Assembly: GCF_018402495.1 (NCBI RefSeq)
Contig: NZ_JAGYIU010000002.1
Span: forward strand, 834,984-898,983
Direction: 5' to 3'
Length of the DNA: 64,000 nt
Origin: Pseudoalteromonas sp.
GTDB taxonomy: Bacteria > Pseudomonadota > Gammaproteobacteria > Enterobacterales > Alteromonadaceae
In this document: positions 37,185 to 47,594 of the stretch, one piece after another
Layout: each line of letters begins with the position of its first letter
Position numbering within the stretch: the stretch's first letter is position 1
The notes under the pieces: generated by a model
The model's database searches: none
What the model saw: only the letters and a program-made list of their open reading frames with translations
Told to the model about the DNA's origin: nothing
Translations under genes and position numbers: made by a program

Positions 37185-39233
37185 CTATTGCTCTCTTACT
37201 AAGCGAAAGCCAATATAATTAGATCTAAAATCTGGTGTTAAAATCAAACGCGTTGATACGCGAGCAAGACTCGGTGCAAAATTCCAAGCGCCGCCGCGAA
37301 CAATCGCATCTTTGTTATTCCCTATACTGCTAGTCCATTCCCATACATTGCCTACGGTATCGTATAAGCCAAATGCATTTGCAGAAAACGATCCTACAGG
37401 TGCGGTGCGTTTATTTGACCACTCACTACCACACCAGCCACAGTTTGCTAGATTTCTACCTACTTCATCGCCCCATGGATAATCTGTTTCAGTATTTGCA
37501 CGTGCCGCATATTCCCACTCCACTTCATTAGGTAGGCGATATGTTTGGCCTGTTTTATCAGAAAGCCAATGTGCATAAGCCTTAGCATCTGAATGAGTCA
37601 AACATACAGCCGGGAAATTATTGCTCTGCTCAAAGCCTGGATTACGCCAGTTCAAACTTACTTCCCAGACCGGCTCACCATTGAGGTAATAAGCACACCC
37701 TTTATCTTTTTCAGCTTCAGTTTTATAGCCCGTGTTATTTACAAAGTTTTCATACTCGCCTACGGTAACTTCTTTGCTCTGTATCATAAAGGAGTCTTTA
37801 ATAGTATGCTCTGTAATAGGGCGCTCATTGGCTAGTCCACTCCCATTCAAATCACCCATTTTGAACTTGCCAGCAGGAATAACTATTAAATTTGAGGCTA
37901 TATCAGTTGTTACTTTTTTAGATATAATCTTGTCGCCACTGATGTCGTCTTTACTTTTCTCTGGCATATTTGCCGATGCATCAGTCAGCTGAAGTTTTTT
38001 TTTCAATGTCACGCGCAGTGTTCTTGCTTTAGTTAGATTTAATCGCTCCTTGTAAGGTTCAAACCCTGACTTGCGAACTTCTATATCGTGAAAACCAGCT
38101 GGTAAGTTTGTTACTAATCGAGTTGAACCATAGCTCACCCCATTAATATACACTTCATCATCATATACGTTAGAGCGTAACGTTAACTGTACCTGTGGTT
38201 TGTATTCTTTAGAATTAACCAAACTGGCGTTCTTATCAGTCTTTGATGGATTATAGTTTCTGCTCTTCACTTCAGATAGCTGGCTAATATTTGCTTCAGA
38301 AATAGTGCTATTATCCATCTCACTACTGAATGTTAACTGACTATCTGAGAAAGTAGTACCGTAAGGTGACTGGTAAGTATTCGCTAAAGGCGTACCGTAC
38401 TCTACACAAAAACTATTGCTAACCCCCAGTAAGTTACATAAACGGCTACTATTTACATCACCACGCATTGTAACGCTTAGCTTTACGTTGTAATTACCTT
38501 GCCCACTAAACGCACTATTAACTACATGGCTACTTAGTATTTGCACTTGTGCTCCAGCCATTTTACGCTTTGGCTCTACGAGACTTTCTTCCGTTAAATT
38601 GGCAAAAATTTGATCAATAAAGCGCTTAGTGGCTTTTTGTAATCCCATTTGCTGACCGCGCTGTTCACAGGTAGCAAGTGTTTCAGTCCGTTTACAATTA
38701 ACTATATGTTCGAGCTCTAGCGTACCCTCTCGGGTAAATTCATTGCGTAAACGCTCTACCCGAGCTGTAGTCAATTGTTCATTTAAGTTTTCAATCGTGT
38801 TTTGAAGCGTATGTTTTGCTGCACGAATTTGCTCAATATCTTTACGATGAGATGCAATTGCCGCCAATTGCATAGAGATATCATCTTTATTTTGTTTATG
38901 CTCTACAACCGCTTTTTGATATCGAGATTGTGCAGGGCTTATATTCAGAGAAGGGTTATCAACTAAACGCCGATACATTTCATTCATTGCATTTAATGCT
39001 TGGTTTTTTTCTTTCTCAAGCTCTGTTGAGCGTTTATTAAGAAGCTCTAACTGAGTTTGAAGTTGACTCTCTTCCTTTAAGTATTTTTCAAGCATTGTCG
39101 TTGAACGAACATGTTCAGTTTGTTTTGTATTAATCTCAGATTCAATTCTATTTACAGTCGTTGTATCTTGTGCAAATACTGAGCTTACAAAAAAGCTAGC
39201 AGAAATTAACAGAGATAAAGGAGCAATTCGCAT
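37185..39233 (-). CDS. Exported PEGA / formylglycine-generating-enzyme-like (SUMF1) protein
   Basis: This 682-residue exported protein has three parts. After a signal peptide (LSLLISASFFVSSVFA) comes a long coiled coil (about residues 25-200; ESEINTKQTEHVRSTTMLEK and onward), then a PEGA domain (DDEVYINGVSYGSTRLVTNL), then a SUMF1/FGE-sulfatase domain (FKMGDLNGSGLANERPITEH; RLPNEVEWEYAAR; GLYDTVGNVWEWTSS; FRSNYIGFRLVRE). The copper-binding cysteine pair of true formylglycine-generating enzymes is absent (PSLARVSTR in its place), so it is probably a binding module or a different enzyme. ATG at 39233 has GGAAT upstream. It sits between mreB and the PLP enzyme, where Vibrio has MSHA genes. Confidence 0.85.
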   Translation of the reverse strand: MRIAPLSLLISASFFVSSVFAQDTTTVNRIESEINTKQTEHVRSTTMLEKYLKEESQLQTQLELLNKRSTELEKEKNQALNAMNEMYRRLVDNPSLNISPAQSRYQKAVVEHKQNKDDISMQLAAIASHRKDIEQIRAAKHTLQNTIENLNEQLTTARVERLRNEFTREGTLELEHIVNCKRTETLATCEQRGQQMGLQKATKRFIDQIFANLTEESLVEPKRKMAGAQVQILSSHVVNSAFSGQGNYNVKLSVTMRGDVNSSRLCNLLGVSNSFCVEYGTPLANTYQSPYGTTFSDSQLTFSSEMDNSTISEANISQLSEVKSRNYNPSKTDKNASLVNSKEYKPQVQLTLRSNVYDDEVYINGVSYGSTRLVTNLPAGFHDIEVRKSGFEPYKERLNLTKARTLRVTLKKKLQLTDASANMPEKSKDDISGDKIISKKVTTDIASNLIVIPAGKFKMGDLNGSGLANERPITEHTIKDSFMIQSKEVTVGEYENFVNNTGYKTEAEKDKGCAYYLNGEPVWEVSLNWRNPGFEQSNNFPAVCLTHSDAKAYAHWLSDKTGQTYRLPNEVEWEYAARANTETDYPWGDEVGRNLANCGWCGSEWSNKRTAPVGSFSANAFGLYDTVGNVWEWTSSIGNNKDAIVRGGAWNFAPSLARVSTRLILTPDFRSNYIGFRLVREQ

Positions 39234-39566
39234 ATATTCCAGTCCCAAAAAAGCGGCAATTATTTGGTTATTATTATTTTTATAATAAAACCTTATGCTA
39301 TGTACTTGCAGCACAAAACACAAGCTTTGTTGATTTATTATCTCAGTTTACAACTATTCGCCCGTTTCATGCCAGTAAATAACCATTTCATTTGTACTAA
39401 ATAGCTAATTTATTTAACAACAACGAGATTTATCTACATTTTACACTATTAAAATATCAATTTAGTCGACTATTTATATTATTAAATTTGCCTTAGCAGT
39501 AAAGCATGAGCCAAAATAACTTTATTACGCCCTTCGTAAATAAAAAACCAACAATAAAGAGTGATA
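39234..39566. other. 333-bp intergenic region, divergent promoters
   Basis: AT-rich sequence between the divergent SUMF1-like and PLP-enzyme genes. It presumably holds both promoters; no clear operator or RNA signature was seen. Confidence 0.5.
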
Positions 39567-40475
39567 ATGCCAACACCATTCAGTATTAATGAAAATACTT
39601 ATTTACAAACAATTACCAGTCAACTGCTAACAGACAAAAAATTAGTCTTAAACATCAAGCGTGATGATTTATTACACCCACTTATCAGTGGAAATAAATG
39701 GCGAAAACTCAAGTATAATTTAGTCCATATGCAGCAGCAGGGAAAAACAGAGCTACTTACTTTTGGCGGAGCTTTCTCAAACCATATTCATGCGTGTGCA
39801 GCAGCGGGAAAAGAGTTTAATTTAACAACCCACGCAATAGTGCGCGGCCCAGAGCTAGATCTAAATAATCCAACGCTAAAATTTGCACAGCAATGTGGTA
39901 TGCAGTTACATGCGGTCAATCGTTTAGAGTACAAACAACGACATGATAAAGCATATTTAGCAGAATTGCAGACGCGCTTCCCAAACGCGTATATTCTACC
40001 TGAAGGAGGCACTAACGAGTTTGCTATTGAGGGATGTAAAGAGCTCGCTCAGAGCTTACCTGAGCACGACTACTTAATCTGCCCTACTGGCAGCGGCGGT
40101 ACTTTAGCTGGATTAATCGAGGGCAGCTCAAATAAAACTAACTTACTCGGCATTGCTGTTTTAAAGCAAGCAGAGTATCTGCGAGACGAGATACAAATTC
40201 TTAGCCCTAAAGCAAAATCACAAAAAAACTGGCAACTGCTTACTCAATTTCACGATGGTGGATATGGCCGTTTTTCTACTGAACTATGGCGATTTTGCCA
40301 ACATATGCAGCAGCAACACCATTTACCCTTAGAGCCTATTTATAGTGGCAAAATGATGTATGCACTATGGCAACTCATTCATGATGATTACTTTACTGCC
40401 AATAGCAGAATCATTGCAATCCATACAGGTGGGCTACAGGGTTTAGAAGGTTTAAAATACCGTGGATTGATATAA
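39567..40475 (+). CDS. PLP-dependent deaminase / D-cysteine desulfhydrase family protein
   Basis: This cytosolic fold-type II PLP enzyme has 302 residues. The PLP-binding Lys is in LISGNKWRKLKYNL (about residue 51), and SNHIHACAAAGKEF, PTGSGGTLAGL and the C-terminal IHTGGLQGLEGL fit the ACC deaminase / D-cysteine desulfhydrase family. The substrate cannot be fixed from sequence; D-cysteine or ACC-like amino acids are usual in this family. ATG at 39567 is preferred to the GTG at 39561. Its stop is 17 bases from the stop of the convergent CsrD-like gene. Confidence 0.9.
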   Translation: MPTPFSINENTYLQTITSQLLTDKKLVLNIKRDDLLHPLISGNKWRKLKYNLVHMQQQGKTELLTFGGAFSNHIHACAAAGKEFNLTTHAIVRGPELDLNNPTLKFAQQCGMQLHAVNRLEYKQRHDKAYLAELQTRFPNAYILPEGGTNEFAIEGCKELAQSLPEHDYLICPTGSGGTLAGLIEGSSNKTNLLGIAVLKQAEYLRDEIQILSPKAKSQKNWQLLTQFHDGGYGRFSTELWRFCQHMQQQHHLPLEPIYSGKMMYALWQLIHDDYFTANSRIIAIHTGGLQGLEGLKYRGLI

Positions 40476-40492
40476 CTTTTTAATCTCTTCTA

Positions 40493-42127
40493 CTAGTGAA
40501 ATGCAACCTGGGTGTAATTGGGCAATAACTTAGAAAAATAGCCCCCTTGCGCCCCACTAATCCCTATCTCTTTTAAAAACTGTAATTCTTGAGGCGTCTC
40601 TACATCAAGCGAAAACACTGATAAACTCAACAATTTACTTCTGTGCATAATATCTTTAACGTATTTTTGTTGTAAATTATTCCCCTCTATTGCGTGAACA
40701 AGTTCAGCGGCTAAGTTAACCCCAGATATCTGTTTATTGGGGGTAAACTTAAAAATACTTTTACTATTTCTAACATCATCAATAATAATACTAAAATTCA
40801 GTGCTGCTATGACTGAAAACGCCTCTTGCAAACGTAACTGATTGTTTAAAAAATCTAATTCATTAATCGAAAACTGCAGTGTTTGTTGCTTTTTTAAGCC
40901 TCCAACGTGGGAACTTAACCAGCTCCAAAACTCACTATTAAACCAGTTTCTAGGATGTAATTTAATACTAATAACCGACGATGAATTATCTATAAGTAAT
41001 AGTTTTTTTACTTGCATAACTACCGCTTTATCGTGCATTAGCGCCTCATCTTGGTTATAAAACTCACAGAGACTTCCTTGACTATTGGCCTTGTTATTAC
41101 TTTTAATTAGCACATGATGCTTAATAATAGCGCCGCTGTATAGCTCATATACAGGTTGAAATAAAATAGCTAACTTTTGCTTTTCAATTCGTTGTGGAAT
41201 TGAATATCTATCTAGCTTTTGAACATGACCATAATTTAACGCTAATTGGTGATAATGCTTAACTCGATTTTGCTGCGAAAGAGTAAGTGCCGACTTTGCC
41301 AACTGATACACCATAACCTGATCAGCCTCGGAATAATAAGTACATAAACCTACTTTTACATGCCTCTGTGCAGTTCTTGGCGCCAATACATAAGCGGCAC
41401 TTACAATGCATTGATGTAAATATTTAGCGCAATTGAGTTTATCAATTACATCAATCCCTTTGAGAGTAAAAGCGAAATTGCCTGCAGTTAATAACTTAAC
41501 GGATATTTCAGTCGTATTAATAAAGTCTTTTGCCAATAAGACTTTAAGAGTCGCTTGTAAGTCAGTGTTTGCATCAAAATGGCATTCACACTGAATAAGT
41601 GCAAATACATTATATTTAATTGCTTCCTGCACATTAGTTGTCGCTATTGGAGCGAGCTGTAAAGAACTCACTTTGGGTGCATAACGCACTTTCTTATTAT
41701 TAAAGTGCTGCTGACGTTTAGAGGTTATTGTGCTGTTTTTTATTGTTTTAGGCTTTTTAAAACGTCGAATACAAAGCATAGCGAGCAAAAGAACCGCGTT
41801 TATTATTAAAAACAAATAGCTATAGCTATACCAAACTGGCCATGAGTAGAGCAAAATTCCTTTTGAGTTAGCGCTAAAATAATGTTTTTGTTTTTCTATA
41901 TAAATAGAGTTTTTATTAGGGGCGAGCGTAAAAGGCGTATTTGCAATAAGTTGATTTTCATTGGCCAATGGCTGTTGCAATTGCTTTGCTAGCTTTAAAC
42001 CAACTTGCTCGTTTTGATGCTGTAAAACCAAACTTAAACCGCTATTAATAATCACTAGCAAGGCGATACACAGAGCATAAAACAAAGCATTTGAATAATT
42101 GGTAAAGTGAAATTTACTGGCTTTCAT
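40493..42127 (-). CDS. Degenerate GGDEF/EAL protein, CsrD/MshH-like
   Basis: This 544-residue membrane protein has two N-terminal transmembrane segments (about residues 13-32 and 102-125), a degenerate GGDEF-like region without the GGDEF motif and a degenerate EAL region. The EAL-opening segment is recognisable (LAILFQPVYELYSGAIIKHHVL) but the EAL motif itself and most metal ligands are missing; the end GGYFSKLLP matches the GYxFSKP pattern. Loss of both catalytic sites and its position beside ssb, in the region leading to mreB, match CsrD (E. coli) and MshH (V. cholerae). CsrD promotes turnover of CsrB/C small RNAs. ATG at 42127 has GGTGGG upstream. Confidence 0.75.
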   Translation of the reverse strand: MKASKFHFTNYSNALFYALCIALLVIINSGLSLVLQHQNEQVGLKLAKQLQQPLANENQLIANTPFTLAPNKNSIYIEKQKHYFSANSKGILLYSWPVWYSYSYLFLIINAVLLLAMLCIRRFKKPKTIKNSTITSKRQQHFNNKKVRYAPKVSSLQLAPIATTNVQEAIKYNVFALIQCECHFDANTDLQATLKVLLAKDFINTTEISVKLLTAGNFAFTLKGIDVIDKLNCAKYLHQCIVSAAYVLAPRTAQRHVKVGLCTYYSEADQVMVYQLAKSALTLSQQNRVKHYHQLALNYGHVQKLDRYSIPQRIEKQKLAILFQPVYELYSGAIIKHHVLIKSNNKANSQGSLCEFYNQDEALMHDKAVVMQVKKLLLIDNSSSVISIKLHPRNWFNSEFWSWLSSHVGGLKKQQTLQFSINELDFLNNQLRLQEAFSVIAALNFSIIIDDVRNSKSIFKFTPNKQISGVNLAAELVHAIEGNNLQQKYVKDIMHRSKLLSLSVFSLDVETPQELQFLKEIGISGAQGGYFSKLLPNYTQVAFH

Positions 42128-42495
42128 AACCCACCGGCACATCAAATAAGTTATTAAAGTGTTGTCTACTATTTGCAATTGTACAAGCCAACAATAAAAG
42201 TTTAGCGGAGGTTTAAAAGTTAGTACTTAATGTTTATAAACATTATATTTAGCCTTCAATTAGTTAACTAAACAGTAGTCATTATTTATATATTAGTTTG
42301 AACAAAGGAGGGCTTGGCTTAAAAAATAAAAAGACCAGTATCACAGTGCTTTTTACACATTCATATGTTTACTTTAGGAGGTGTTTATTCAGATTTAAAA
42401 ACTGTAAAAATGGAATACGGTCATTTTTTTAATAAAAAAAGCCGCTTAATAGCGGCTTTCTAGAAAATTTTCAACATTTCTAACTTTGTCTTTGT
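42128..42495. other. 368-bp region upstream of the CsrD-like gene, with the ssb terminator
   Basis: AT-rich sequence that probably holds the promoter of the CsrD-like gene. Near its right end is the ssb terminator. Two AGGAGG-like stretches (about 42305 and 42376) do not lead into an open frame of useful length. Confidence 0.5.
42434..42459 (-). terminator. ssb terminator
   Basis: On the minus strand AAAGCCGCT / AGCGGCTTT with a 4-base loop is followed by a run of seven T. Confidence 0.85.
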
Positions 42496-43188
42496 CTAAA
42501 ACGGGATATCGTCATCAAAGTCGATTGTTGGTTCCATTGGGTTTGATGCGCCACCTTGCGGTGCATTTTGTGGCTTAGGTGCAAACCCGCCTTGCTGTTG
42601 TGGTGCACTATTTTGCTGTGGTGCAAAACCACCTTGCTGCTGTGACTGGTATTGATTGTTTTGCTGCGGCGCTGGCTGCTGAGCAGGTGCAGATTGTTGC
42701 TGTGGAGCATAACTGCCTTGCTGACTATTTTGGCCTTGGTTATTTTGACCATAACCACCGCTTTGTTGCCCGCCTTGATAGCCACTGCTTTGTTGACCAC
42801 CTTGGTTACCTTGATAACCACCACTTTGTTGGTCGCCACCGCGTGCACCTAGCATTTGCATTTGACCCGTAAAGCCATCAACAACGATTTCTGTGGTATA
42901 TTTTTCTTGGCCTTGTTGATCAGTCCATTTACGGGTTTGAAGTTTACCTTCTACGTAAATTTGTGATCCCTTACGACAGTATTCACCCACAATTTCAGCT
43001 AACTTGCCAAAAAATACCACACGGTGCCACTCAGTTTTATCAACCATTTGGCCAGTGTTTTTATCTTTATAGCTATCTGAAGTTGCTAAGGTAATATTTG
43101 CTACACCATTACCATTAGGCATGTAACGAACCTCAGGATCTTGCCCTAAATTACCAACCAAAATTACTTTGTTCACACCGCGTGCCAT
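42496..43188 (-). CDS. ssb: Single-stranded DNA-binding protein
   Basis: SSB coats single-stranded DNA in replication, recombination and repair and recruits partners through its tail. The 230 residues have the OB-fold ([33 protein letters not shown]), a long Gln/Gly/Pro-rich linker with GGYQG- and GGFAPQ-type repeats (about residues 115-215) and the conserved acidic tail DFDDDIPF. The linker is longer than in E. coli (178 residues in total there). It lies next to yajR and uvrA as in related genomes. Confidence 0.98.
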   Translation of the reverse strand: MARGVNKVILVGNLGQDPEVRYMPNGNGVANITLATSDSYKDKNTGQMVDKTEWHRVVFFGKLAEIVGEYCRKGSQIYVEGKLQTRKWTDQQGQEKYTTEIVVDGFTGQMQMLGARGGDQQSGGYQGNQGGQQSSGYQGGQQSGGYGQNNQGQNSQQGSYAPQQQSAPAQQPAPQQNNQYQSQQQGGFAPQQNSAPQQQGGFAPKPQNAPQGGASNPMEPTIDFDDDIPF

Positions 43189-43208
43189 GGAACCATCTCC
43201 TATAAACG

Positions 43209-44576
43209 TTAGATTAAACCAGCCACTCTTCGGGCTTGGTCTAGGTCAAATTCTTTATCATTAATCTTTAAGTAGCTACGACTTTCATCGCGAACTACGG
43301 TTGCTTCTATTACGCCGGGTAAAGCAACTAACTGAGAAGCCAGTGTTTGTGCCTGCTCTTCAGAATCTAATTGGGTCATTAAACTAATAACTTTGCTTTT
43401 CGGTGGGACTTGCATTTTCCACGCAATAATAAGCCATATTACCCCAACAAGTGCCGCCGCCGCAAACACAGCTTGCGTACTAGTTGTTTGTGCTACATAC
43501 CCGCCAAGCATGCCGCCTAAAAAAGCGCCTAAAAACTGGCTCGATGAATACCCCCCCATGGCTGAGCCTTTTTGGCTTGCTGGAGCAATACGCGACACAA
43601 GAGCCGGCATAGTGGCTTCTAAAAAGTTAAACGCAACAAAATATAACAGCATACAAACCGCAATACCAACAACGCTGTTTGCCCACATAGACATACTTAA
43701 CATGCTGACTATTAAAACCATAACAGAACCAATAAAGGCTTGTTTTTCTTTCTCTTTTTTAATCGCCACTATCATTACTGGCACCATTAAAAAAAACGCC
43801 AAAAATAAAACCGGAATATAAAGCTGCCAATGGTTTTCGGCCACTAAGCCATCTTTAATTAATTGGCTTGGTAATACTACAAAAATAGTCGTTAATGTTA
43901 GATGCAGCAATAATACGCCTGCATTTAAACGTGCCAGCTGTGGGTGTTTAATCAATTTTTTGATGTCACTAAAACTGGCAAGCGTATCGCCTTTAGGGGC
44001 TTTATTTATTGCACTGGGAACGAGCATAGTGACTATAAAAATACCACACACAGCCAAAATAGCCGTTAACCAAAATACGCCTGCAATGCCCCACGAAGCT
44101 GCCACTATCGGCCCTAATAACATCGCAAACGCAAAGCTCATGCCGATGCTCATGCCAATCACCGCCATAACTTTGGGGCGCTGTTCATCACGGCTTAAAT
44201 CTGATGCAAACGCTAATAATGCGCTGGCGATAGCTCCCATGCCTTGTAATGCACGCCCTACCGTCACCATTTGAATAGACTCTGCCAAAGCAGCAATAAC
44301 CGAGCCTAGTGCAAATACAAGCAAGCCACCTACAATCACTTTTTTGCGTCCAATTTTATCAGACAGTCGCCCCATTGGGATTTGTAATACGGCCTGTGTT
44401 AAACCATATGCACCAATTGCAAAACCCACCCATATAGGTGAAAACCCTTCCAGCGATTGGCCATAAATAGCTAAAACTGGCATCAGCATAAACAAGCCGA
44501 GCATTCTAAATGCAAACACACTCGCTAACGATACGGCGGCGCGTTTTTCTCGTGAATTAAGTGAAGATGCGGTCAT
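43209..44576 (-). CDS. yajR: MFS transporter YajR-like with C-terminal YAM domain
   Basis: This 455-residue inner-membrane transporter of the major facilitator superfamily has twelve predicted membrane segments, motif A as [13 protein letters not shown] between segments 2 and 3, and a soluble C-terminal domain (about residues 388-455) matching the YAM domain of E. coli YajR. The substrate is unknown. It follows uvrA divergently and precedes ssb by 20 bases on the same strand, so ssb may be partly cotranscribed with it. Confidence 0.88.
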   Translation of the reverse strand: MTASSLNSREKRAAVSLASVFAFRMLGLFMLMPVLAIYGQSLEGFSPIWVGFAIGAYGLTQAVLQIPMGRLSDKIGRKKVIVGGLLVFALGSVIAALAESIQMVTVGRALQGMGAIASALLAFASDLSRDEQRPKVMAVIGMSIGMSFAFAMLLGPIVAASWGIAGVFWLTAILAVCGIFIVTMLVPSAINKAPKGDTLASFSDIKKLIKHPQLARLNAGVLLLHLTLTTIFVVLPSQLIKDGLVAENHWQLYIPVLFLAFFLMVPVMIVAIKKEKEKQAFIGSVMVLIVSMLSMSMWANSVVGIAVCMLLYFVAFNFLEATMPALVSRIAPASQKGSAMGGYSSSQFLGAFLGGMLGGYVAQTTSTQAVFAAAALVGVIWLIIAWKMQVPPKSKVISLMTQLDSEEQAQTLASQLVALPGVIEATVVRDESRSYLKINDKEFDLDQARRVAGLI

Positions 44577-44739
44577 TATTTGCGTGATCTTACTGTGTTA
44601 AAAAATTAGGCAAGGATTCTATCACAAGCTTGGCAATAATTAATCGTCTATAATTAAGGATTTTTTCAATGATCAAGGATTAATATTGCAGCGTATTATG
44701 CGATACTGAACAAATAATTTTGGCAATAAACGAGATAGC

Positions 44740-47565
44740 ATGGAAAACATTGAAGTCCGAGGCGCCCGCACGCATAATTTAAAAGACATCAGCCTAACCA
44801 TCCCACGTGACAAACTAATTGTTATTACTGGTTTATCTGGTTCAGGAAAGTCATCGCTTGCATTTGATACGCTGTATGCAGAAGGGCAACGCCGGTATGT
44901 TGAATCGCTTTCTGCTTATGCAAGGCAGTTTTTGTCATTGATGGAAAAGCCTGATGTAGATCATATTGAAGGCCTTTCTCCTGCTATTTCCATAGAACAA
45001 AAATCAACCTCGCATAACCCACGTTCAACCGTGGGAACCATTACTGAAATCTACGATTATTTACGCTTGATGTTTGCACGAGTGGGCGAGCCTCGCTGCC
45101 CAACTCATGATTTACCGCTCGCAGCACAAACCATTAGCCAAATGGTCGATACGGCATTAGCGTTGCCCGAAGGCACTAAGTTAATGTTACTTGCCCCTGT
45201 TGTTAAAGATCGCAAAGGCGAGCATGTAAAACTATTAGAGCAGCTTGCAAGCCAAGGCTACATTCGCGCACGTATTGATGGCGAAGTGTGCGACTTATCC
45301 GATCCACCACCATTAGATTTACATAAAAAGCATACTATTGAAGTAGTGGTAGATCGCTTTAAGGTCAAAGACGGCCAGCAACAACGCCTCGCGGAATCAT
45401 TCGAAACGGCGCTTGAAATGTCAGGTGGTGTTGCCAATATTGCGTTTATGGATGACAGCAGTAAAGAAGAAATGCTGTTTTCAGCTAATTTTGCCTGCCC
45501 AACCTGTGGCTATGCGATGACCGAACTTGAACCGCGTTTATTTTCGTTCAACAATCCTGCAGGGGCTTGTCAAAGCTGTGACGGTTTAGGTGTAAGGCAA
45601 TACTTTGACCCTAATCGCGTGGTTCATAACCCTGAAATAAGTTTAGCTGGGGGTGCAATTAAAGGTTGGGACAAACGCAGCTTTTACTACTATCAAATGT
45701 TGCAAGCAGTTGCACAACATTACGACTTTGATTTAGATGTGCCTTATCAGGAACTAGCTAAAGAACATAAGAAAATTATTCTAGATGGCTCGGGTGATAC
45801 TAAAATTGCGTTTAATTACCGTAATGACCGCGGTGATTTAATTACACGTAATCATGTATTTGAAGGCGTGTTAAATAATATGAACCGCCGCTACCGCGAA
45901 ACTGAATCAAACTCTGTGCGTGAAGAGCTAGCTAAGTATCAAACCAGCCAAGCATGCCCTAGTTGTAAAGGCTCACGCTTGCGCCAAGAAGCACGAAACG
46001 TATTTATTGGACAAACTAACTTACCGACCATCACCCATATGAGTATTGGTGAGGCTATGAGCTTTTTTGAAGGCTTGCACCTGACTGGGCAAAAAGGTCA
46101 AATTGCCGAAAAAATTCTAAAAGAAATTCGCGATCGTTTATCGTTTTTAATAAATGTTGGCCTAAATTACTTATCACTTGAGCGCAGCGCCGACACACTC
46201 TCAGGCGGTGAAGCACAGCGTATTCGTTTAGCGAGTCAAATTGGCGCAGGGTTAGTCGGTGTTATGTATGTATTGGATGAACCCTCTATTGGTTTACACC
46301 AACGTGATAACGACCGTTTATTAAAAACCTTAGTGCATTTACGCGACTTGGGTAACACCGTTATTGTTGTAGAACACGATGAAGATGCTATTCGCGCCGC
46401 TGATCATATTATTGATATTGGTCCAGGCGCTGGCGTGCATGGCGGCCATGTTATTGCCCAAGGTACACGTGATGATATTTTGGCGAGCAAAGACTCTGTG
46501 ACGGGTCAGTTTTTATCGGGCGTGCGTAAAATTGAAGTACCAAAAGAGCGTCACGCAACGAACGATAAATGGTTAGAGCTGTTTGGAGCAACGGGTAATA
46601 ATTTAAAAAATGTTGATTTAAAAATACCCTTTGGATTAATGACCTGTATTACCGGTGTATCTGGCTCGGGTAAATCAACACTTATTAACGACACCTTATT
46701 TAAACTCGCTCACACTGAGCTTAATGGTGCCACAACCGCGGAAGCAGCACCTTATAAGTCAATTGCAGGTCTTGAACACTTTGATAAAGTGATTGATATT
46801 GACCAAAGCCCTATTGGTCGCACACCGCGTTCAAACCCTGCAACGTATACCGGTATTTTTACCGGTATTCGTGAGTTATTTGCGGGCACACAAGAAGCCC
46901 GTTCACGTGGTTATAAGGTTGGTCGCTTTAGCTTTAATGTTAAAGGGGGACGTTGTGAAGCGTGCCAAGGCGATGGCGTAATTAAAGTAGAAATGCACTT
47001 TTTACCAGACGTTTATGTTCCGTGTGATGTATGTAAAGGTAAACGCTATAACCGCGAAACCTTAGAAGTACAATATAAAGGCAAAAACATCAACCAAGTG
47101 CTCGATATGACCGTTGAAGATGCCCATGACTACTTTGATAAAATACCAGCCATAGCACGCAAACTTAAAACGCTAATGGATGTCGGGCTTTCTTATATTC
47201 GTTTAGGCCAAGCCGCTACAACACTCTCTGGTGGTGAGGCACAGCGAATTAAGTTAGCACGTGAGCTTTCTAAGCGTGATACAGGTAAAACCCTGTACAT
47301 TCTTGATGAGCCAACCACAGGCTTGCACTTTGCCGATATTGAACAGTTACTAGTAGTACTGCATCGTCTGCGCGATCATGGTAATACCATTGTGGTGATT
47401 GAGCATAATTTAGATGTAATCAAAACAGCTGACTGGATCGTTGATTTAGGCCCAGAAGGCGGTGCAGGCGGTGGGGAAATACTGATTGCCGGCACACCAG
47501 AGGAAGTAGCTGAATGTCAGCGTTCGCATACTGGTCACTACTTAAAACCGCTATTAAATAAATAG
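44740..47565 (+). CDS. uvrA: Excinuclease ABC subunit A
   Basis: UvrA is the damage-sensing ATPase of nucleotide excision repair and loads UvrB on lesions. The 941 residues contain two ABC modules with Walker [13 protein letters not shown] (near residue 30) and [13 protein letters not shown] (near 640), two LSGGEAQRI signatures, and zinc-finger cysteines ([28 protein letters not shown]). Both modules and the length are complete. No consensus LexA box was found in the 163 bases upstream, so SOS control, if present, is not obvious. Confidence 0.98.
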   Translation: MENIEVRGARTHNLKDISLTIPRDKLIVITGLSGSGKSSLAFDTLYAEGQRRYVESLSAYARQFLSLMEKPDVDHIEGLSPAISIEQKSTSHNPRSTVGTITEIYDYLRLMFARVGEPRCPTHDLPLAAQTISQMVDTALALPEGTKLMLLAPVVKDRKGEHVKLLEQLASQGYIRARIDGEVCDLSDPPPLDLHKKHTIEVVVDRFKVKDGQQQRLAESFETALEMSGGVANIAFMDDSSKEEMLFSANFACPTCGYAMTELEPRLFSFNNPAGACQSCDGLGVRQYFDPNRVVHNPEISLAGGAIKGWDKRSFYYYQMLQAVAQHYDFDLDVPYQELAKEHKKIILDGSGDTKIAFNYRNDRGDLITRNHVFEGVLNNMNRRYRETESNSVREELAKYQTSQACPSCKGSRLRQEARNVFIGQTNLPTITHMSIGEAMSFFEGLHLTGQKGQIAEKILKEIRDRLSFLINVGLNYLSLERSADTLSGGEAQRIRLASQIGAGLVGVMYVLDEPSIGLHQRDNDRLLKTLVHLRDLGNTVIVVEHDEDAIRAADHIIDIGPGAGVHGGHVIAQGTRDDILASKDSVTGQFLSGVRKIEVPKERHATNDKWLELFGATGNNLKNVDLKIPFGLMTCITGVSGSGKSTLINDTLFKLAHTELNGATTAEAAPYKSIAGLEHFDKVIDIDQSPIGRTPRSNPATYTGIFTGIRELFAGTQEARSRGYKVGRFSFNVKGGRCEACQGDGVIKVEMHFLPDVYVPCDVCKGKRYNRETLEVQYKGKNINQVLDMTVEDAHDYFDKIPAIARKLKTLMDVGLSYIRLGQAATTLSGGEAQRIKLARELSKRDTGKTLYILDEPTTGLHFADIEQLLVVLHRLRDHGNTIVVIEHNLDVIKTADWIVDLGPEGGAGGGEILIAGTPEEVAECQRSHTGHYLKPLLNK

Positions 47566-47594
47566 CGGTAATGCGCTTTAGATAAGGAAAGTCG

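Noticed and set aside
42480-42872. Open frames on both strands over the ssb linker
   Set aside because: They are shadow frames of the Gln/Gly-rich repeats; the SSB frame with its DFDDDIPF tail is the real one.
43393-44274. Plus-strand frames within the yajR gene
   Set aside because: They are antisense to a complete MFS transporter, have no ribosome binding sites and show no domain.
44577-44739. Possible LexA (SOS) box upstream of uvrA
   Set aside because: Looked for CTGT-N8-ACAG. Only half-sites such as ACTGT near 44595 were seen, without a matching partner.
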